Positions 43,466 to 52,500 of a DNA stretch of 64,000 nucleotides are shown one piece after another. The number at the start of each line of letters is the position of its first letter. Position 1 is the stretch's first letter. The notes beneath the pieces were generated by a model that saw only the letters and a program-made list of their open reading frames with translations, had not been told where the DNA came from and did no database searches. The position numbers and the translations under genes were made by a program. Source of the DNA: Acidimicrobiaceae bacterium (lineage in GTDB: Bacteria > Actinomycetota > Acidimicrobiia > Acidimicrobiales > Acidimicrobiaceae); contig JABEUN010000019.1 of assembly GCA_013044385.1 (NCBI GenBank), forward strand, positions 28,371 to 92,370. The letters are read 5' to 3'.

Positions 43466-44290
43466 TCACTGATTCCCCAAATCCACGAAACATATGAAAC
43501 GAGATGGACCGCTCAGCGACAGAAGATCACCAGAACAGCTAACCTTCAACACTCCCCCGGGGTTCCTGAATAGTGCAGTGTCACCGACCATACCCATACT
43601 CCTGGCAACAAGGAAGCTCGCAACACTACCTGTCCCGCAGGCAAGTGTCGGACCAACTCCCCGTTCGAAGACCACCAGATCAAACTCGGTCGGGTCAACT
43701 TGGGACCGCACTATCCACTCGACATTAATTCCACCAAGACGCAGCTTCTGAAACTCCTCGCCCGCGTTCAGCACTTCGCCAGGTCCTGGCAACTGCGATC
43801 CGTCTGGAAGAACAACGACGAGATGAGGATTGCCCATGTCTACCTGTATGCCAGGGCCAAGCTCGGCCAATACACGTCCTGAACCCATTCCGACGGTCGC
43901 TTGAACCTCAAGCGGATCTAAAGTCGGGACGACTTCGACTACTTTTATCCCCGCATCGGTGTCGATTTCAAACCGACTGTTCAAAACTGACCTGTTCAAC
44001 TGGTGAGCGGCGATGAAATGATCGAACACCGCATGGGCAAGTGTACGGATTCCATTTCCGGACATTTCGGCACGGGAGCCATCGGAGTTGAATAGTGTCA
44101 TCTTCACCTGATCCGTCGGCTGCTCGCCCACCTCTCCCACAATGAAGCCATCGGCACCAACACCAAAATGACGATCACACAACAGCTTCGCCTCGGTAGC
44201 GAGGACTCCGTCATTGCTGTTTTCAACGAGTTGAACCAGAAAATCGTTGCCCGCACCGTGTCTTTTGCTGGTTCGAAACAACGTACTCAC
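43466..44290 (-). CDS. dapF: diaminopimelate epimerase (variant active site)
   Basis: DapF interconverts LL- and meso-DAP, the latter being the substrate of MurE. The family opening FRTSKRHGAGNDFLVQL and the second active-site block GPTLACGTGSVASFL (Cys218) are present. The first active-site cysteine normally lies directly before the GNG motif (CGNG). Here the sequence is EMSGNGIRTLAHAVF, with Ser77 in that place. Either this lineage uses a one-cysteine variant or another residue serves as a base. The rest of the protein (274 residues) is intact, so it is not a decayed copy. The start is a GTG. It lies 16 bp before hflX, as in other actinobacteria. Confidence 0.9.
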   Translation of the reverse strand: MSTLFRTSKRHGAGNDFLVQLVENSNDGVLATEAKLLCDRHFGVGADGFIVGEVGEQPTDQVKMTLFNSDGSRAEMSGNGIRTLAHAVFDHFIAAHQLNRSVLNSRFEIDTDAGIKVVEVVPTLDPLEVQATVGMGSGRVLAELGPGIQVDMGNPHLVVVLPDGSQLPGPGEVLNAGEEFQKLRLGGINVEWIVRSQVDPTEFDLVVFERGVGPTLACGTGSVASFLVARSMGMVGDTALFRNPGGVLKVSCSGDLLSLSGPSRFICFVDLGNQ

Positions 44291-44394
44291 TCCAAATCCT
44301 CTAGACGTAAAACCTATTAACCTCAGAAGTGGATGAACTGCAACGTCTCATTGCCACTGCAAATTAGCTAGCGGGAACTGACCGCGCACTCCAA

Positions 44395-45321
44395 TCAATG
44401 TTTGCCAACAGCCGCTACCTCTTTTAAGAGTCGTTCTTTAGCCTCATCGGGTCCCTTAGTCCAAACTATCCGCGAATCTCTTCTGAACCACGCCATCTGC
44501 CGCTTAGAGAACTTGTAAGTACGAACAACGATCCTTTCCTTGGCTTCCTCCAATGTGATCTCGCCTCTGAGGTAAGATTTCAACTCCTTATAGCCAAGCG
44601 CCTGCTCGGCCGTACGCGAGACTTTCAAGTCCCAATCCATAAGCTCAGCAGCCTCTTGCAACCATCCTGATTCAATCTGCTGCTCGACCCTGGACGCGAT
44701 GCGCTGCCTAAGGACCACCCTGCCGGGATCAATTCCGACGATGCTTCGTGCAATCGAAGATGGACTTGCTACTCCAGGTCCAAACGTGGAAAAGCGGGAT
44801 CCGCTACCAAGTCCCACTTCCAACGAACGGACTATTCGGCGGGAATTGTTCTGCTCGATCAACGCAGCTGAAGCTGGATCTGTGGCCCTCAGAAGGTTAT
44901 ACAGGCACGCTGTACCACCGGGGAGGGTAGCTCGTTGCTCTAGCCAGCTCCGTAGTCCAGAAAAGGTTCCTGGTGGACGAAGATCGTCGAGGACCGCCTT
45001 CAAATAGAGTGCCGTACCCCCTACGAGGAGAGCCCGACTACCCCTAGCTGAGATCTCCGCACTGACAACTGCGCAGTCCCGAAGGTAGTCCGCCAGTGAA
45101 TACTCATTCACAACTGAAACTACCCCGAGGAGGTGGTATCGAATACCAACCAGTTCAGAAGGCGCTGGCTTGGCCGTACCGATGGTGAGCTCGCGATAGA
45201 TCGTCATCGAGTCAACCGATACGAGTTCCAAATGCTCGAGCTCACGGGCTACTTCGATGGCAACTGCAGTCTTACCAGAGGCAGTTGGTCCAAGCAATGT
45301 TACAGATGTCGGAAAAAGCAA
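44395..45321 (-). CDS. miaA: tRNA dimethylallyltransferase
   Basis: A 308-residue enzyme that prenylates A37 of tRNAs reading U-starting codons. The P-loop LLGPTASGKTAVA opens the protein. SVDSMTIYRELTIGTAKPAPSEL, YHLLGVV, LVGGTALYLKAVLDDLRPPG and the RTYKFSKRQMAWFRRD tRNA-binding block are intact. The start is a TTG with AAGGA 5 bp upstream. It works in series with MiaB, which adds the methylthio group and is encoded just upstream. Confidence 0.95.
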   Translation of the reverse strand: MLFPTSVTLLGPTASGKTAVAIEVARELEHLELVSVDSMTIYRELTIGTAKPAPSELVGIRYHLLGVVSVVNEYSLADYLRDCAVVSAEISARGSRALLVGGTALYLKAVLDDLRPPGTFSGLRSWLEQRATLPGGTACLYNLLRATDPASAALIEQNNSRRIVRSLEVGLGSGSRFSTFGPGVASPSSIARSIVGIDPGRVVLRQRIASRVEQQIESGWLQEAAELMDWDLKVSRTAEQALGYKELKSYLRGEITLEEAKERIVVRTYKFSKRQMAWFRRDSRIVWTKGPDEAKERLLKEVAAVGKH

Positions 45322-45477
45322 GCAGGTCCTTCAATCAACCCTTGACCGACGAACGGTATCCGAGCCTTCCATTAGCCGTCGCATCCACATGGGCCACTCC
45401 TTGTATGCAAGAAGCCAATCCGATTTTGACTTTCAGCAACTCAGAGTACAAGGCGGTCATTCAAGTACAATGCCCAA

Positions 45478-46962
45478 TCAAGACGCTGTAACTGTCAATC
45501 GTTGCCGGGGACGGGGCGCCTTATGAATGAGCTCCAGTACCTTTCCCTTCACAAAATGCGGAGCCGCATAATCAATTGCAATACTGACGTAAGAACCTGG
45601 CCCATAAACAAGCTGGTCAGATCCGACACCAGTTGTCGGCTTTGGAAAATGAACAAGGCGATTCTGCCTAGTTCTCCCACTCCATGCCGAGTCATCGCGC
45701 TTCGATGGACCTTCCACCATCACCTCTTCAACTCGACCAACCCGATCACGGTTCCGCTGGAAAGTGGATCTATCGATGACAATCTTCAACTGTTCGAAAC
45801 GCGCAGCAATAGTGTCCTCATCCACCATCCGGTCACTCATCTGAGCCGCCTCAGTGCCCGGCCTCGGGGAGAAGATAAACGTGAAAGCCCCGTCAAACTC
45901 GGCTTGAGACGCCACTTCTAAAGTATTCTCGAAATCCTGTTCTGTCTCTCCGGGGAAACCTACAATAATGTCAGTAGTAACGGCTAAATCCTCGATTGCA
46001 TCCCTGGCCGCCTGCAAACTAGCCAGATAACGTCTTGAGTCGTAGCCCCGATGCATCATCGCAAGTATGCGATCACTTCCACTTTGAAGCGGAAAGTGCA
46101 GGTGCTCGCACACCTCCGGCACCTCTTGCATCGCAAGCAGCGTCTCTGGCCGAATATCCTTCGGATGAGGTGAAGTGAACCTCACTCGTCTTATTCCATC
46201 GACCGCACCAATTCCACGTAGCAGGTCAGCAAACAGTGGAACCGGTCTAGATCCACCAGAAGCCACCCACGATTCGCCAGCTAAATACGTAGGATCGCCG
46301 ATCAGGCGACCCTGACGCAAGTCCAAGGTGATATCCCGTCCATAGGAGTTGACGTTTTGTCCTAGCAGGGTCACTTCTGTCACGCCCGCACCGGCAAGTC
46401 GCGTTACCTCTTGAATCAGATCCCCGAATGGCCGAGAAACCTCCCTGCCTCGCACCGACGGCACAATGCAGAAAGCACACCCATTGTTACAACCGGTCTG
46501 TATCGAGACCCACGCAGAGTGATTCGACTCCCTCTGTGCCATTAGCGGGTTGAAGTCCATCTCTTCTGGCTTTGGCCCGTCCCAAATCTCCACCAGAGTG
46601 CGACTATCTCTAACCTCAGAGAGAAGCTTGCCCACCCGGGTGGCATTGAAAGTACCTACGACGAGGTCTACATAAGGTGCACGTTCAGCCACAAGTTGCT
46701 TATCTTTCTGGGCCAAGCAACCTGCCACGACTATCTTGAATCCCGGACGGCCATCCTTCAAACTCTTCAAGTGGCCGAGGTTTCCATAAAGTTTGTTGTC
46801 CGCGTTCTCTCGAATGCAGCAAGTATTCAAAACTACGACGTCGGCATCCTCTAGAGACTCTGTGCGCTCTAAACCCTCTACCGCCAGTCCCCCAGCGATC
46901 CGCTCAGAATCGTGTTCATTCATCTGGCAACCGAACGTACGTATAAAAAACTTCTCCGTCAC
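45478..46962 (-). CDS. miaB: tRNA-2-methylthio-N6-dimethylallyladenosine synthase
   Basis: A 494-residue radical-SAM methylthiotransferase. The N-terminal cluster-binding domain (RTFGCQMNEHDSERIAG, LNTCCIREN, VAGCLAQKD) supplies three cysteines. The radical-SAM CNNGCAFC motif is in TGCNNGCAFCIVPSVRGREVSRP, and a C-terminal TRAM domain carries the tail. It methylthiolates i6A37 made by MiaA. The start is a GTG. It lies downstream of recA, the place where recX usually intervenes. Confidence 0.95.
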   Translation of the reverse strand: MTEKFFIRTFGCQMNEHDSERIAGGLAVEGLERTESLEDADVVVLNTCCIRENADNKLYGNLGHLKSLKDGRPGFKIVVAGCLAQKDKQLVAERAPYVDLVVGTFNATRVGKLLSEVRDSRTLVEIWDGPKPEEMDFNPLMAQRESNHSAWVSIQTGCNNGCAFCIVPSVRGREVSRPFGDLIQEVTRLAGAGVTEVTLLGQNVNSYGRDITLDLRQGRLIGDPTYLAGESWVASGGSRPVPLFADLLRGIGAVDGIRRVRFTSPHPKDIRPETLLAMQEVPEVCEHLHFPLQSGSDRILAMMHRGYDSRRYLASLQAARDAIEDLAVTTDIIVGFPGETEQDFENTLEVASQAEFDGAFTFIFSPRPGTEAAQMSDRMVDEDTIAARFEQLKIVIDRSTFQRNRDRVGRVEEVMVEGPSKRDDSAWSGRTRQNRLVHFPKPTTGVGSDQLVYGPGSYVSIAIDYAAPHFVKGKVLELIHKAPRPRQRLTVTAS

Positions 46963-47014
46963 GACAGATCAGCCTAGCCAGCAAAAAACCGGTCGAAGTG
47001 TTAGCGCAGCCAAA

Positions 47015-47044
47015 GGTGCCCCAGCACATACCTGCTGGCGCACC
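47015..47044 (-). terminator. hairpin after recA (probable terminator)
   Basis: On the minus strand GGTGC-g-CCAGCA, a 6-nt loop, and TGCTGG-g-GCACC form a stem of eleven pairs with one mismatch. It begins about 28 bp after the recA stop and is followed by TTTGG. The T-run is short, so termination may be partial. It separates recA from miaB. Confidence 0.6.
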
Positions 47045-47072
47045 GCAATGGTTCTAGAGACAACTCACCTTC

Positions 47073-48107
47073 TCAATCCTCAAGCTGGTCAGCCTCAATG
47101 GCTCCCGAGATGACAGTCGCTGGTAAATTACCGGTCACCTTCTCCTTGAGCTTCTCGGTGAGTTCGGCCATCACGGCAGGATTCGTATTGAGAAATGCCT
47201 TGGCATTCTCGCGCCCTTGGCCCAACTGCTCGCCTTCGTAGGTATACCAGGAGCCAGACTTCTTCACCAGTGAGAACTCCACCGCAACATCCAGCAATGA
47301 CCCCTCACGCGAGATTCCCTCTCCGTACATGATGTCAAACTCGGCCTGCCGGAACGGTGGTGCGCACTTGTTTTTCACAACCTTGACTCGAGTCCGATTC
47401 CCGACTATTTCCGCACCATCTTTGATGGTTTCGACTTTTCTAATATCTAGCCGAATAGAAGAGTAAAACTTAAGAGCTCTGCCACCAGGAGTAACCTCTG
47501 GAGAGCCGTACATGACGCCTATTTTCTCCCTGAGCTGATTGATGAAGATTGCAATGGTGTTCGACTTGTTGAGATTTGCGGTGATCTTGCGAAGCGCCTG
47601 CGACATCAACCTCGCCTGCAGTCCGACATGGCTATCACCCATATCTCCTTCAATCTCGGCCTTGGGTGTCAACGCAGCCACCGAATCAATGACTATCACG
47701 TCAAGAGATCCCGACCTAATGAGCAGGTCGGCTATCTCCAACGCTTGCTCCCCGGTATCCGGCTGGGAGATCAGTAGTTCATCCACGTCAACCCCGATCG
47801 CCTTTGCATATACCGGATCGAGCGCGTGTTCGGCATCGATATATGCGCACGCTCCGCCGTTCCTTTGGGCCTCGGCGACAACATGAAGGGCGAGAGTCGA
47901 CTTACCAGAGGACTCTGGACCGTAGATCTCCACGACCCGGCCTCTCGGAAGGCCACCGACCCCTAACGCTAGATCGAGAGCCATTGCACCAGTGGAGATA
48001 GAAGCTATCGTAAGGGACGGGCTCTCCCCCATCTTCATGATCGAACCCTTACCAAACTGCTTCTCGATCTGGCCAATCGCCATCTCCAACGCTTTATCTC
48101 TATCCAC
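47073..48107 (-). CDS. recA: recombinase RecA
   Basis: RecA forms filaments on single-stranded DNA for recombination and activates LexA self-cleavage. From the GTG at 48107 the protein has 344 residues. Walker [10 protein letters not shown] is at 63-71. [22 protein letters not shown] and the L2 loop region [26 protein letters not shown] are intact. No intein is present. GGAGAGG lies 7 bp before the GTG, which rules out the longer frame to 48200. An SOS box with an adjacent TATGAT -10-like element lies about 65 bp upstream. Confidence 0.97.
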   Translation of the reverse strand: MDRDKALEMAIGQIEKQFGKGSIMKMGESPSLTIASISTGAMALDLALGVGGLPRGRVVEIYGPESSGKSTLALHVVAEAQRNGGACAYIDAEHALDPVYAKAIGVDVDELLISQPDTGEQALEIADLLIRSGSLDVIVIDSVAALTPKAEIEGDMGDSHVGLQARLMSQALRKITANLNKSNTIAIFINQLREKIGVMYGSPEVTPGGRALKFYSSIRLDIRKVETIKDGAEIVGNRTRVKVVKNKCAPPFRQAEFDIMYGEGISREGSLLDVAVEFSLVKKSGSWYTYEGEQLGQGRENAKAFLNTNPAVMAELTEKLKEKVTGNLPATVISGAIEADQLED

Positions 48108-48172
48108 TTCAACACCTCTCCAGCCCAGGACGGGACCCAGACCAACACTCTGAACCTGAACACTATCATAAC

Positions 48173-48188
48173 TCGAACACATGTTCGG
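48173..48188. promoter_or_regulatory. SOS box upstream of recA
   Basis: TCGAACACATGTTCGG (plus strand; CCGAACATGTGTTCGA on the coding strand) is an excellent match to the LexA operator. On the minus strand a TATGAT hexamer (plus 48165-48170) follows two bases after it, so LexA bound here would cover the recA promoter. Confidence 0.9.
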
Positions 48189-48298
48189 GTGCTTCAGCAA
48201 CTCCTACATAAGTATTACAGCACAGTAGTTACATACTTTGGAGAACTTTCTGGGTCGGGCATCTCTGATCGATAGGAAGCATGCGTTGCACAGGGTTT

Positions 48299-49543
48299 TC
48301 AGCTGGAGAGGGCGCGCCTGAGAACGTCCATTGCAGATATGGCAGCAAGTGACCGAACGACAGCCCTATCCCCAGGTGGAAGTCTCACAAGTCTGGCAAA
48401 GGAGATCTCCTGGTCAGCGGAAACATAAACACCGATCCAGACGGTGCCAACGGGCTGGCCTTCAACCTCATCAGGACCAGCAACTCCAGTCGTCGAGAGG
48501 CCCACACTTGCACCCAATGCCTTGGCCACACCCTTGGCCATTGCTATTGCAGCTGCCTCAGTCACTACCAGATCTTCTTCGACCCCGAGAATCTCGCGTT
48601 TTACAGCGGTCGCATAACTCACTACTCCGCCTTTGAAATAGTCCGATGCGCCGGGAACTGCCACCACCCTCGATGCGATTAGTCCACCTGTAAGTGACTC
48701 CGCTACGGCGAGGGTCAGACCCTTCACCTTCAGTTGCTCGCCGACAACCGACTCCATGGTCTCCTCGTCAGTGCCGAAGACGGTGTCACCGAGAATCTCC
48801 CTGAGAGCAGCTTCCTCGACTCCAAGAACGGTCTCCACCGATGCTTGAGTCTCACCCTTGGCAGTGATTCTTAGCTTGATCCCTTCCACGCCCGATGCCA
48901 GAAAGGCTATGGTAGCCACCTTCGTCCGTTCCAACTCTTCGAGTCGTCCTGCCACGGCCTCGGCCAGACCCGACTCCGAGAGTCCCCAAGTCCGGAGTAC
49001 TCTCGAGCCGATATACTTGGTCTGTCCACTCCGCTTTACAATGTCCGGCAGTACGGCACGTTGGACCATATCCTTCATCTCATAAGGAACACCTGGCACC
49101 GCATAGATCACCTTGTTTCCAACCGGACAGATCAGTCCGGGTGCGGTTCCCTTCCTTTGAGCGATGAAGGTCGATCCTGGTGGACGCTCAGCCTGTCGCA
49201 GGTTGTTCTTAGGCATGGCTCTTTCCCGATTCGCAAAATATGCCGCTATCTGGTCGGCCATGGATTGGTCCATCTCTAACTCGGCCCCTACCACCATTGC
49301 AATGGCTTCCCGGGTAATGTCATCTTGCGTGGGCCCAAGACCACCGCAAAGAATAACGCCGTCAGCACGAGCGAGACTCGAACGAATGGCAAGGGCGATC
49401 CGATCTAGATTGTCGCCCACCTTGGTCTGGAAATAGCAATCGACGCCAATGGTCGCTAGTTGCTCCGATATCCAAGTCGAATTCGTGTCCTGAATTTGAC
49501 CGAGAAGGAGTTCCGTCCCAATGGCCACAACTTCTACGCGCAC
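48299..49543 (-). CDS. cinA: CinA family protein (NMN deamidase / competence-damage inducible)
   Basis: A 414-residue two-domain protein. The N-terminal MoaB/MogA-like domain (VEVVAIGTELLLGQIQDTNSTWISEQL, ILCGGLGPTQDDITREAIAMVVG) and the C-terminal nicotinamide-nucleotide amidase domain (LAVAESLTGGLIASRVVAVPGASDYFKGGVVSYATAVKREILGV, STTGVAGPDEVEGQPVGTVWIGV) are complete. The pyrophosphatase/NMN deamidase role is family knowledge. It lies directly upstream of recA, as in many Gram-positive bacteria, with the SOS-controlled recA promoter between them. Confidence 0.93.
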   Translation of the reverse strand: MRVEVVAIGTELLLGQIQDTNSTWISEQLATIGVDCYFQTKVGDNLDRIALAIRSSLARADGVILCGGLGPTQDDITREAIAMVVGAELEMDQSMADQIAAYFANRERAMPKNNLRQAERPPGSTFIAQRKGTAPGLICPVGNKVIYAVPGVPYEMKDMVQRAVLPDIVKRSGQTKYIGSRVLRTWGLSESGLAEAVAGRLEELERTKVATIAFLASGVEGIKLRITAKGETQASVETVLGVEEAALREILGDTVFGTDEETMESVVGEQLKVKGLTLAVAESLTGGLIASRVVAVPGASDYFKGGVVSYATAVKREILGVEEDLVVTEAAAIAMAKGVAKALGASVGLSTTGVAGPDEVEGQPVGTVWIGVYVSADQEISFARLVRLPPGDRAVVRSLAAISAMDVLRRALSS

Positions 49544-49680
49544 CTAATACTCCTCGCTAATATCAAGCTCGTCAATCAGCCTTCAATCCACACAAGATGC
49601 GCTGGCAATCCGTTTACGGCAGACAGTGAATAAAGGTCGAATGTGAAGCACGCGACGTCCCTGCCGCTGAGCCTCCAGAA

Positions 49681-50244
49681 TCAGGGGCTGGTGGTCCTAC
49701 CCCTGGCGACCGCGTCGAAATAGTACTGTACCCCGCTTGCGAGTGCCAAAGCAGTGGCAATCCAGATGAGGGTCGGAACAAGTACACCTTTATATGAAGT
49801 CATAATTGGAATGAGAACAACCCAGATCGCTAACAACTGTACGATCATCTTCCACTTACCGAGCCAACGGGCCGGAACAGAAATTCCTTTGGCGGCAACC
49901 GCACCCCGATAGATGGAGATTGCAATCTCCCGTGCTCCCATGAGCAGAACAGGTACATACGGTACCCGGCCCTGATAGATAAGCACACCGAGAACTCCAA
50001 AGACCATTACCTTGTCCGCCAGCGGATCCAGAAATGCCCCTGAGCGGGTAGCACCCTGTCGCCGGGCGATCCAACCATCTGCCCCGTCGGTAAGGGCAAG
50101 CACGAGCCAAATGGCAGAGACGAGCCATGCATTGTACCGATTCAGAATCATCAATACCATCAGCGGCGTTGCCAAGGTCCTCACGAGCGTGATCAGATTC
50201 GCTGGGGTCGCAATGGCCTCTGGACCATATGTACTCGATGACAA
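49681..50244 (-). CDS. pgsA: CDP-diacylglycerol-glycerol-3-phosphate 3-phosphatidyltransferase
   Basis: A membrane enzyme making phosphatidylglycerol-phosphate. The CDP-alcohol phosphotransferase signature, with its four Asp, is clear: DGADGWIARRQGATRSGAFLDPLADK. Four or more hydrophobic segments surround it. A TTG at 50244 lies one base after the rimO stop with a GGGGG ribosome binding site 6 bp upstream. A GTG at 50262 in the same frame would overlap rimO by 17 bp and lacks such a site. The rimO-pgsA-cinA-recA order supports the assignment, although related enzymes using other alcohols exist. Confidence 0.92.
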   Translation of the reverse strand: MSSSTYGPEAIATPANLITLVRTLATPLMVLMILNRYNAWLVSAIWLVLALTDGADGWIARRQGATRSGAFLDPLADKVMVFGVLGVLIYQGRVPYVPVLLMGAREIAISIYRGAVAAKGISVPARWLGKWKMIVQLLAIWVVLIPIMTSYKGVLVPTLIWIATALALASGVQYYFDAVARGRTTSP

Positions 50245-50245
50245 G

Positions 50246-51577
50246 TCATACCCCCAATTCACAAGGTTCAGCGGTGAGATCCGGTCCAGTAGAAGACGTT
50301 ACTCGAACTCTTTGGAACCCACCTACGCGAAGGTCAGCTCCAACCTTTATGATTCCGTCGATCTCCGGAGCCTCCATGTAAGATCTCGCGACTCCTACCG
50401 AATCCACCAACACATCGAGTTCCCTACCAACCTGACTATCACGACGCCGACGCGTAATCTGGTCTTGGAGCTCAGACGCTTCACGCAGCCTCTGCATCGC
50501 CAATTCAGAGTCCACGTCGCCGTCAAGGTTTGCTGAAAAGGTACCATCCTCACGTGAGTACGCAAAGAGGCCAACCCAATCGAGCTGCGCCTCTTCAAGG
50601 AAATCAAGCAGGGCGCGATGATCCTGCTCAGTCTCTCCTGGATAGCCAATTATGAACGATGATCGGAGGGTTGCATCTGGCTCCAACTTCCGGATCTCGG
50701 CAACTCTCTTCAAGAAGAGCTCACCAGAACCAAACCTACGCATCCGCTTCACCAGTGGTCTCGACACGTGTTGAAGCGAGAGATCAAAATAGGGCACGCC
50801 CGTTGCAACGATGGATTCGATCAACTCCGGCTTCAACTCTGATGGATAAATATAGAGGAGACGTACCCAGTCAACTTGGCGTCTCAGCAGTTCGATTAGC
50901 TCCACTAGTCGCGGTCGACCATAAATATCTCGCCCGTAGCTTGCAAGATCCTGTGCGACCAGCACCAACTCTTTCACATCCAAAGTGGCTGCTTCGGCGA
51001 GAATCTCCTCGATTCTCCTAGACCTCTGTTTACCTCGAAAACTAGGTATGGCACAGAAGCCACACCGCCGGTCACAGCCCTCAGCAACCTTAAGGTAGGC
51101 CCAGGGTGAGTCAGATCGCGCCCTTGCCAAATTGAGTAAATCCATCTCAGGAAGTGCAAACGTCGTGCCTGAGTGGAACGCCGTCTTGGCAGGTTTCGAT
51201 CCAATCGCGACAGAAGTTTGTCCAACAAAACCGCTTGCTACAGATGTTTGACTTACCAAAAAATCGCCGCCAAAACCCACAACGACATCTACCTCGGGAA
51301 GCTCAGTCGCCAATTCAGCTTGATAACGTTCTGCCATGCAGCCCGTGACTACCAGTCGACCACCGGTCTTCTTCAGATCAGCCATTTCAAGGATGGTTGA
51401 AATGGACTCCTCTCTCGCGGACTCTATGAAGGCGCACGTGTTTACCACAATGAGATCCGCCTGTTGCGGTTCAGCGGCAGGTAAATATCCGGCCCGATTT
51501 GCTCGGAAACCCAACTTGTCTGAGTCAACCTGATTCTTTGGACAGCCGAGAGTTTCGACCCATATTCTTTCGGCCAT
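50246..51577 (-). CDS. rimO: ribosomal protein S12 methylthiotransferase
   Basis: A radical-SAM methylthiotransferase acting on Asp of ribosomal protein S12. Key motifs are WVETLGCPKNQVDSDKLG, VVNTCAFIESAREESI, VVTGCMAERY, and the radical-SAM CDRRCGFC in VAEGCDRRCGFCAIPSFRGKQRSR. A C-terminal TRAM domain begins near GRELDVLVDS. The CPKNQVDSD block assigns RimO rather than MiaB. The ATG at 51577 (MAERIW) fits family starts and gives 443 residues. In-frame starts at 51586 and 51655 are possible. It follows thrB and precedes pgsA. Confidence 0.94.
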   Translation of the reverse strand: MAERIWVETLGCPKNQVDSDKLGFRANRAGYLPAAEPQQADLIVVNTCAFIESAREESISTILEMADLKKTGGRLVVTGCMAERYQAELATELPEVDVVVGFGGDFLVSQTSVASGFVGQTSVAIGSKPAKTAFHSGTTFALPEMDLLNLARARSDSPWAYLKVAEGCDRRCGFCAIPSFRGKQRSRRIEEILAEAATLDVKELVLVAQDLASYGRDIYGRPRLVELIELLRRQVDWVRLLYIYPSELKPELIESIVATGVPYFDLSLQHVSRPLVKRMRRFGSGELFLKRVAEIRKLEPDATLRSSFIIGYPGETEQDHRALLDFLEEAQLDWVGLFAYSREDGTFSANLDGDVDSELAMQRLREASELQDQITRRRRDSQVGRELDVLVDSVGVARSYMEAPEIDGIIKVGADLRVGGFQRVRVTSSTGPDLTAEPCELGV

Positions 51578-51620
51578 TTTTTTCATTCTAATAGCTGCTA
51601 CCTGATTCGCTAACTCTAGG

Positions 51621-52487
51621 TCACAGCTCCAGCAGATGAGTGCCGCGCCTATCAAACTCTACAACCTCAGAAGCAAAGCCTAGATTCCGATCTAGCAGCA
51701 TGGCTTTGACTTTTTGCAGGATTCGAGCTGACTCACTTCTTCGAGCGAATCCGATCATCGACGAACCGGCCCCAGACCAAGCAGCGCCGACACATCCAGA
51801 TTCCAGTAGGCCAGCTAAGACCGAGGGAGCATCCGGAAAGATCGCTGCCCGATACGGCTGGTGTAGTACATCTAAGAACATCTCGGGCCTGAGGCGATCG
51901 ACATCTGAGAGGCATAGGGCAAGAGTTACCGCTCGGCCAATATTTCCAATCGCATCGGCAAAAGGCACCGAAACCGGAAGCGCCTGACGTGCAGCTCTGG
52001 TCGAGAGTTCAAGGTCTGGTACCACGAGTACTGCAACTAAGTCTGGGTCAATAGGCACATCACTGATCACTGTCCCAGATGGTGTTGCAATCGCAGCGAG
52101 CGCTCCTCCCTTTAGCGATGCAGCAGCATTCTCAGGATGACCCTCGAAAGAAAGTGCGACCGCCAGTGGATCAGAGGAGCCACACGCAACTGCCACTGCG
52201 ATAGCAAGGGCAGCAGATGATCCCATTCCTCTGGCCAGAGGAATTGCGGAATCGATGCTGATCTTTACTCTGGTGTGTCCGAGTACTCGTTTTAGTACTT
52301 TGACGGCAAGGTGCTCATCATCTATCTTCAGTTCGCTTCCGAATCCGCTAGCGACGACCTCCAAGGATTCAGACGGTTCAATCTCTATCGTCAAGTATTT
52401 TGCGATCGCAACAGCAAGTACGTCGAAACCCGGCCCCAGATTCGCGGATGATGCGGGCGTGACAACCTTGCGACGGGTAACTATCAT
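51621..52487 (-). CDS. thrB: homoserine kinase
   Basis: A 288-residue GHMP-family kinase that phosphorylates homoserine for threonine synthesis. The signatures VVTPASSANLGPGFDVLAVAIA, the ATP-binding PLARGMGSSAALAIAVAVA and the C-terminal GCVGAAWSGAGSSMIGFA are intact. No thrC or hom gene is next to it. It lies between a D,D-carboxypeptidase gene and rimO, all on one strand. Confidence 0.9.
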   Translation of the reverse strand: MIVTRRKVVTPASSANLGPGFDVLAVAIAKYLTIEIEPSESLEVVASGFGSELKIDDEHLAVKVLKRVLGHTRVKISIDSAIPLARGMGSSAALAIAVAVACGSSDPLAVALSFEGHPENAAASLKGGALAAIATPSGTVISDVPIDPDLVAVLVVPDLELSTRAARQALPVSVPFADAIGNIGRAVTLALCLSDVDRLRPEMFLDVLHQPYRAAIFPDAPSVLAGLLESGCVGAAWSGAGSSMIGFARRSESARILQKVKAMLLDRNLGFASEVVEFDRRGTHLLEL

Positions 52488-52500
52488 TTGGTTCGATCCA

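Noticed and set aside
47073..48107. Intein or duplicated domain in recA, seen in some actinobacteria.
   Set aside because: The RecA frame is continuous and of normal length (344 residues).
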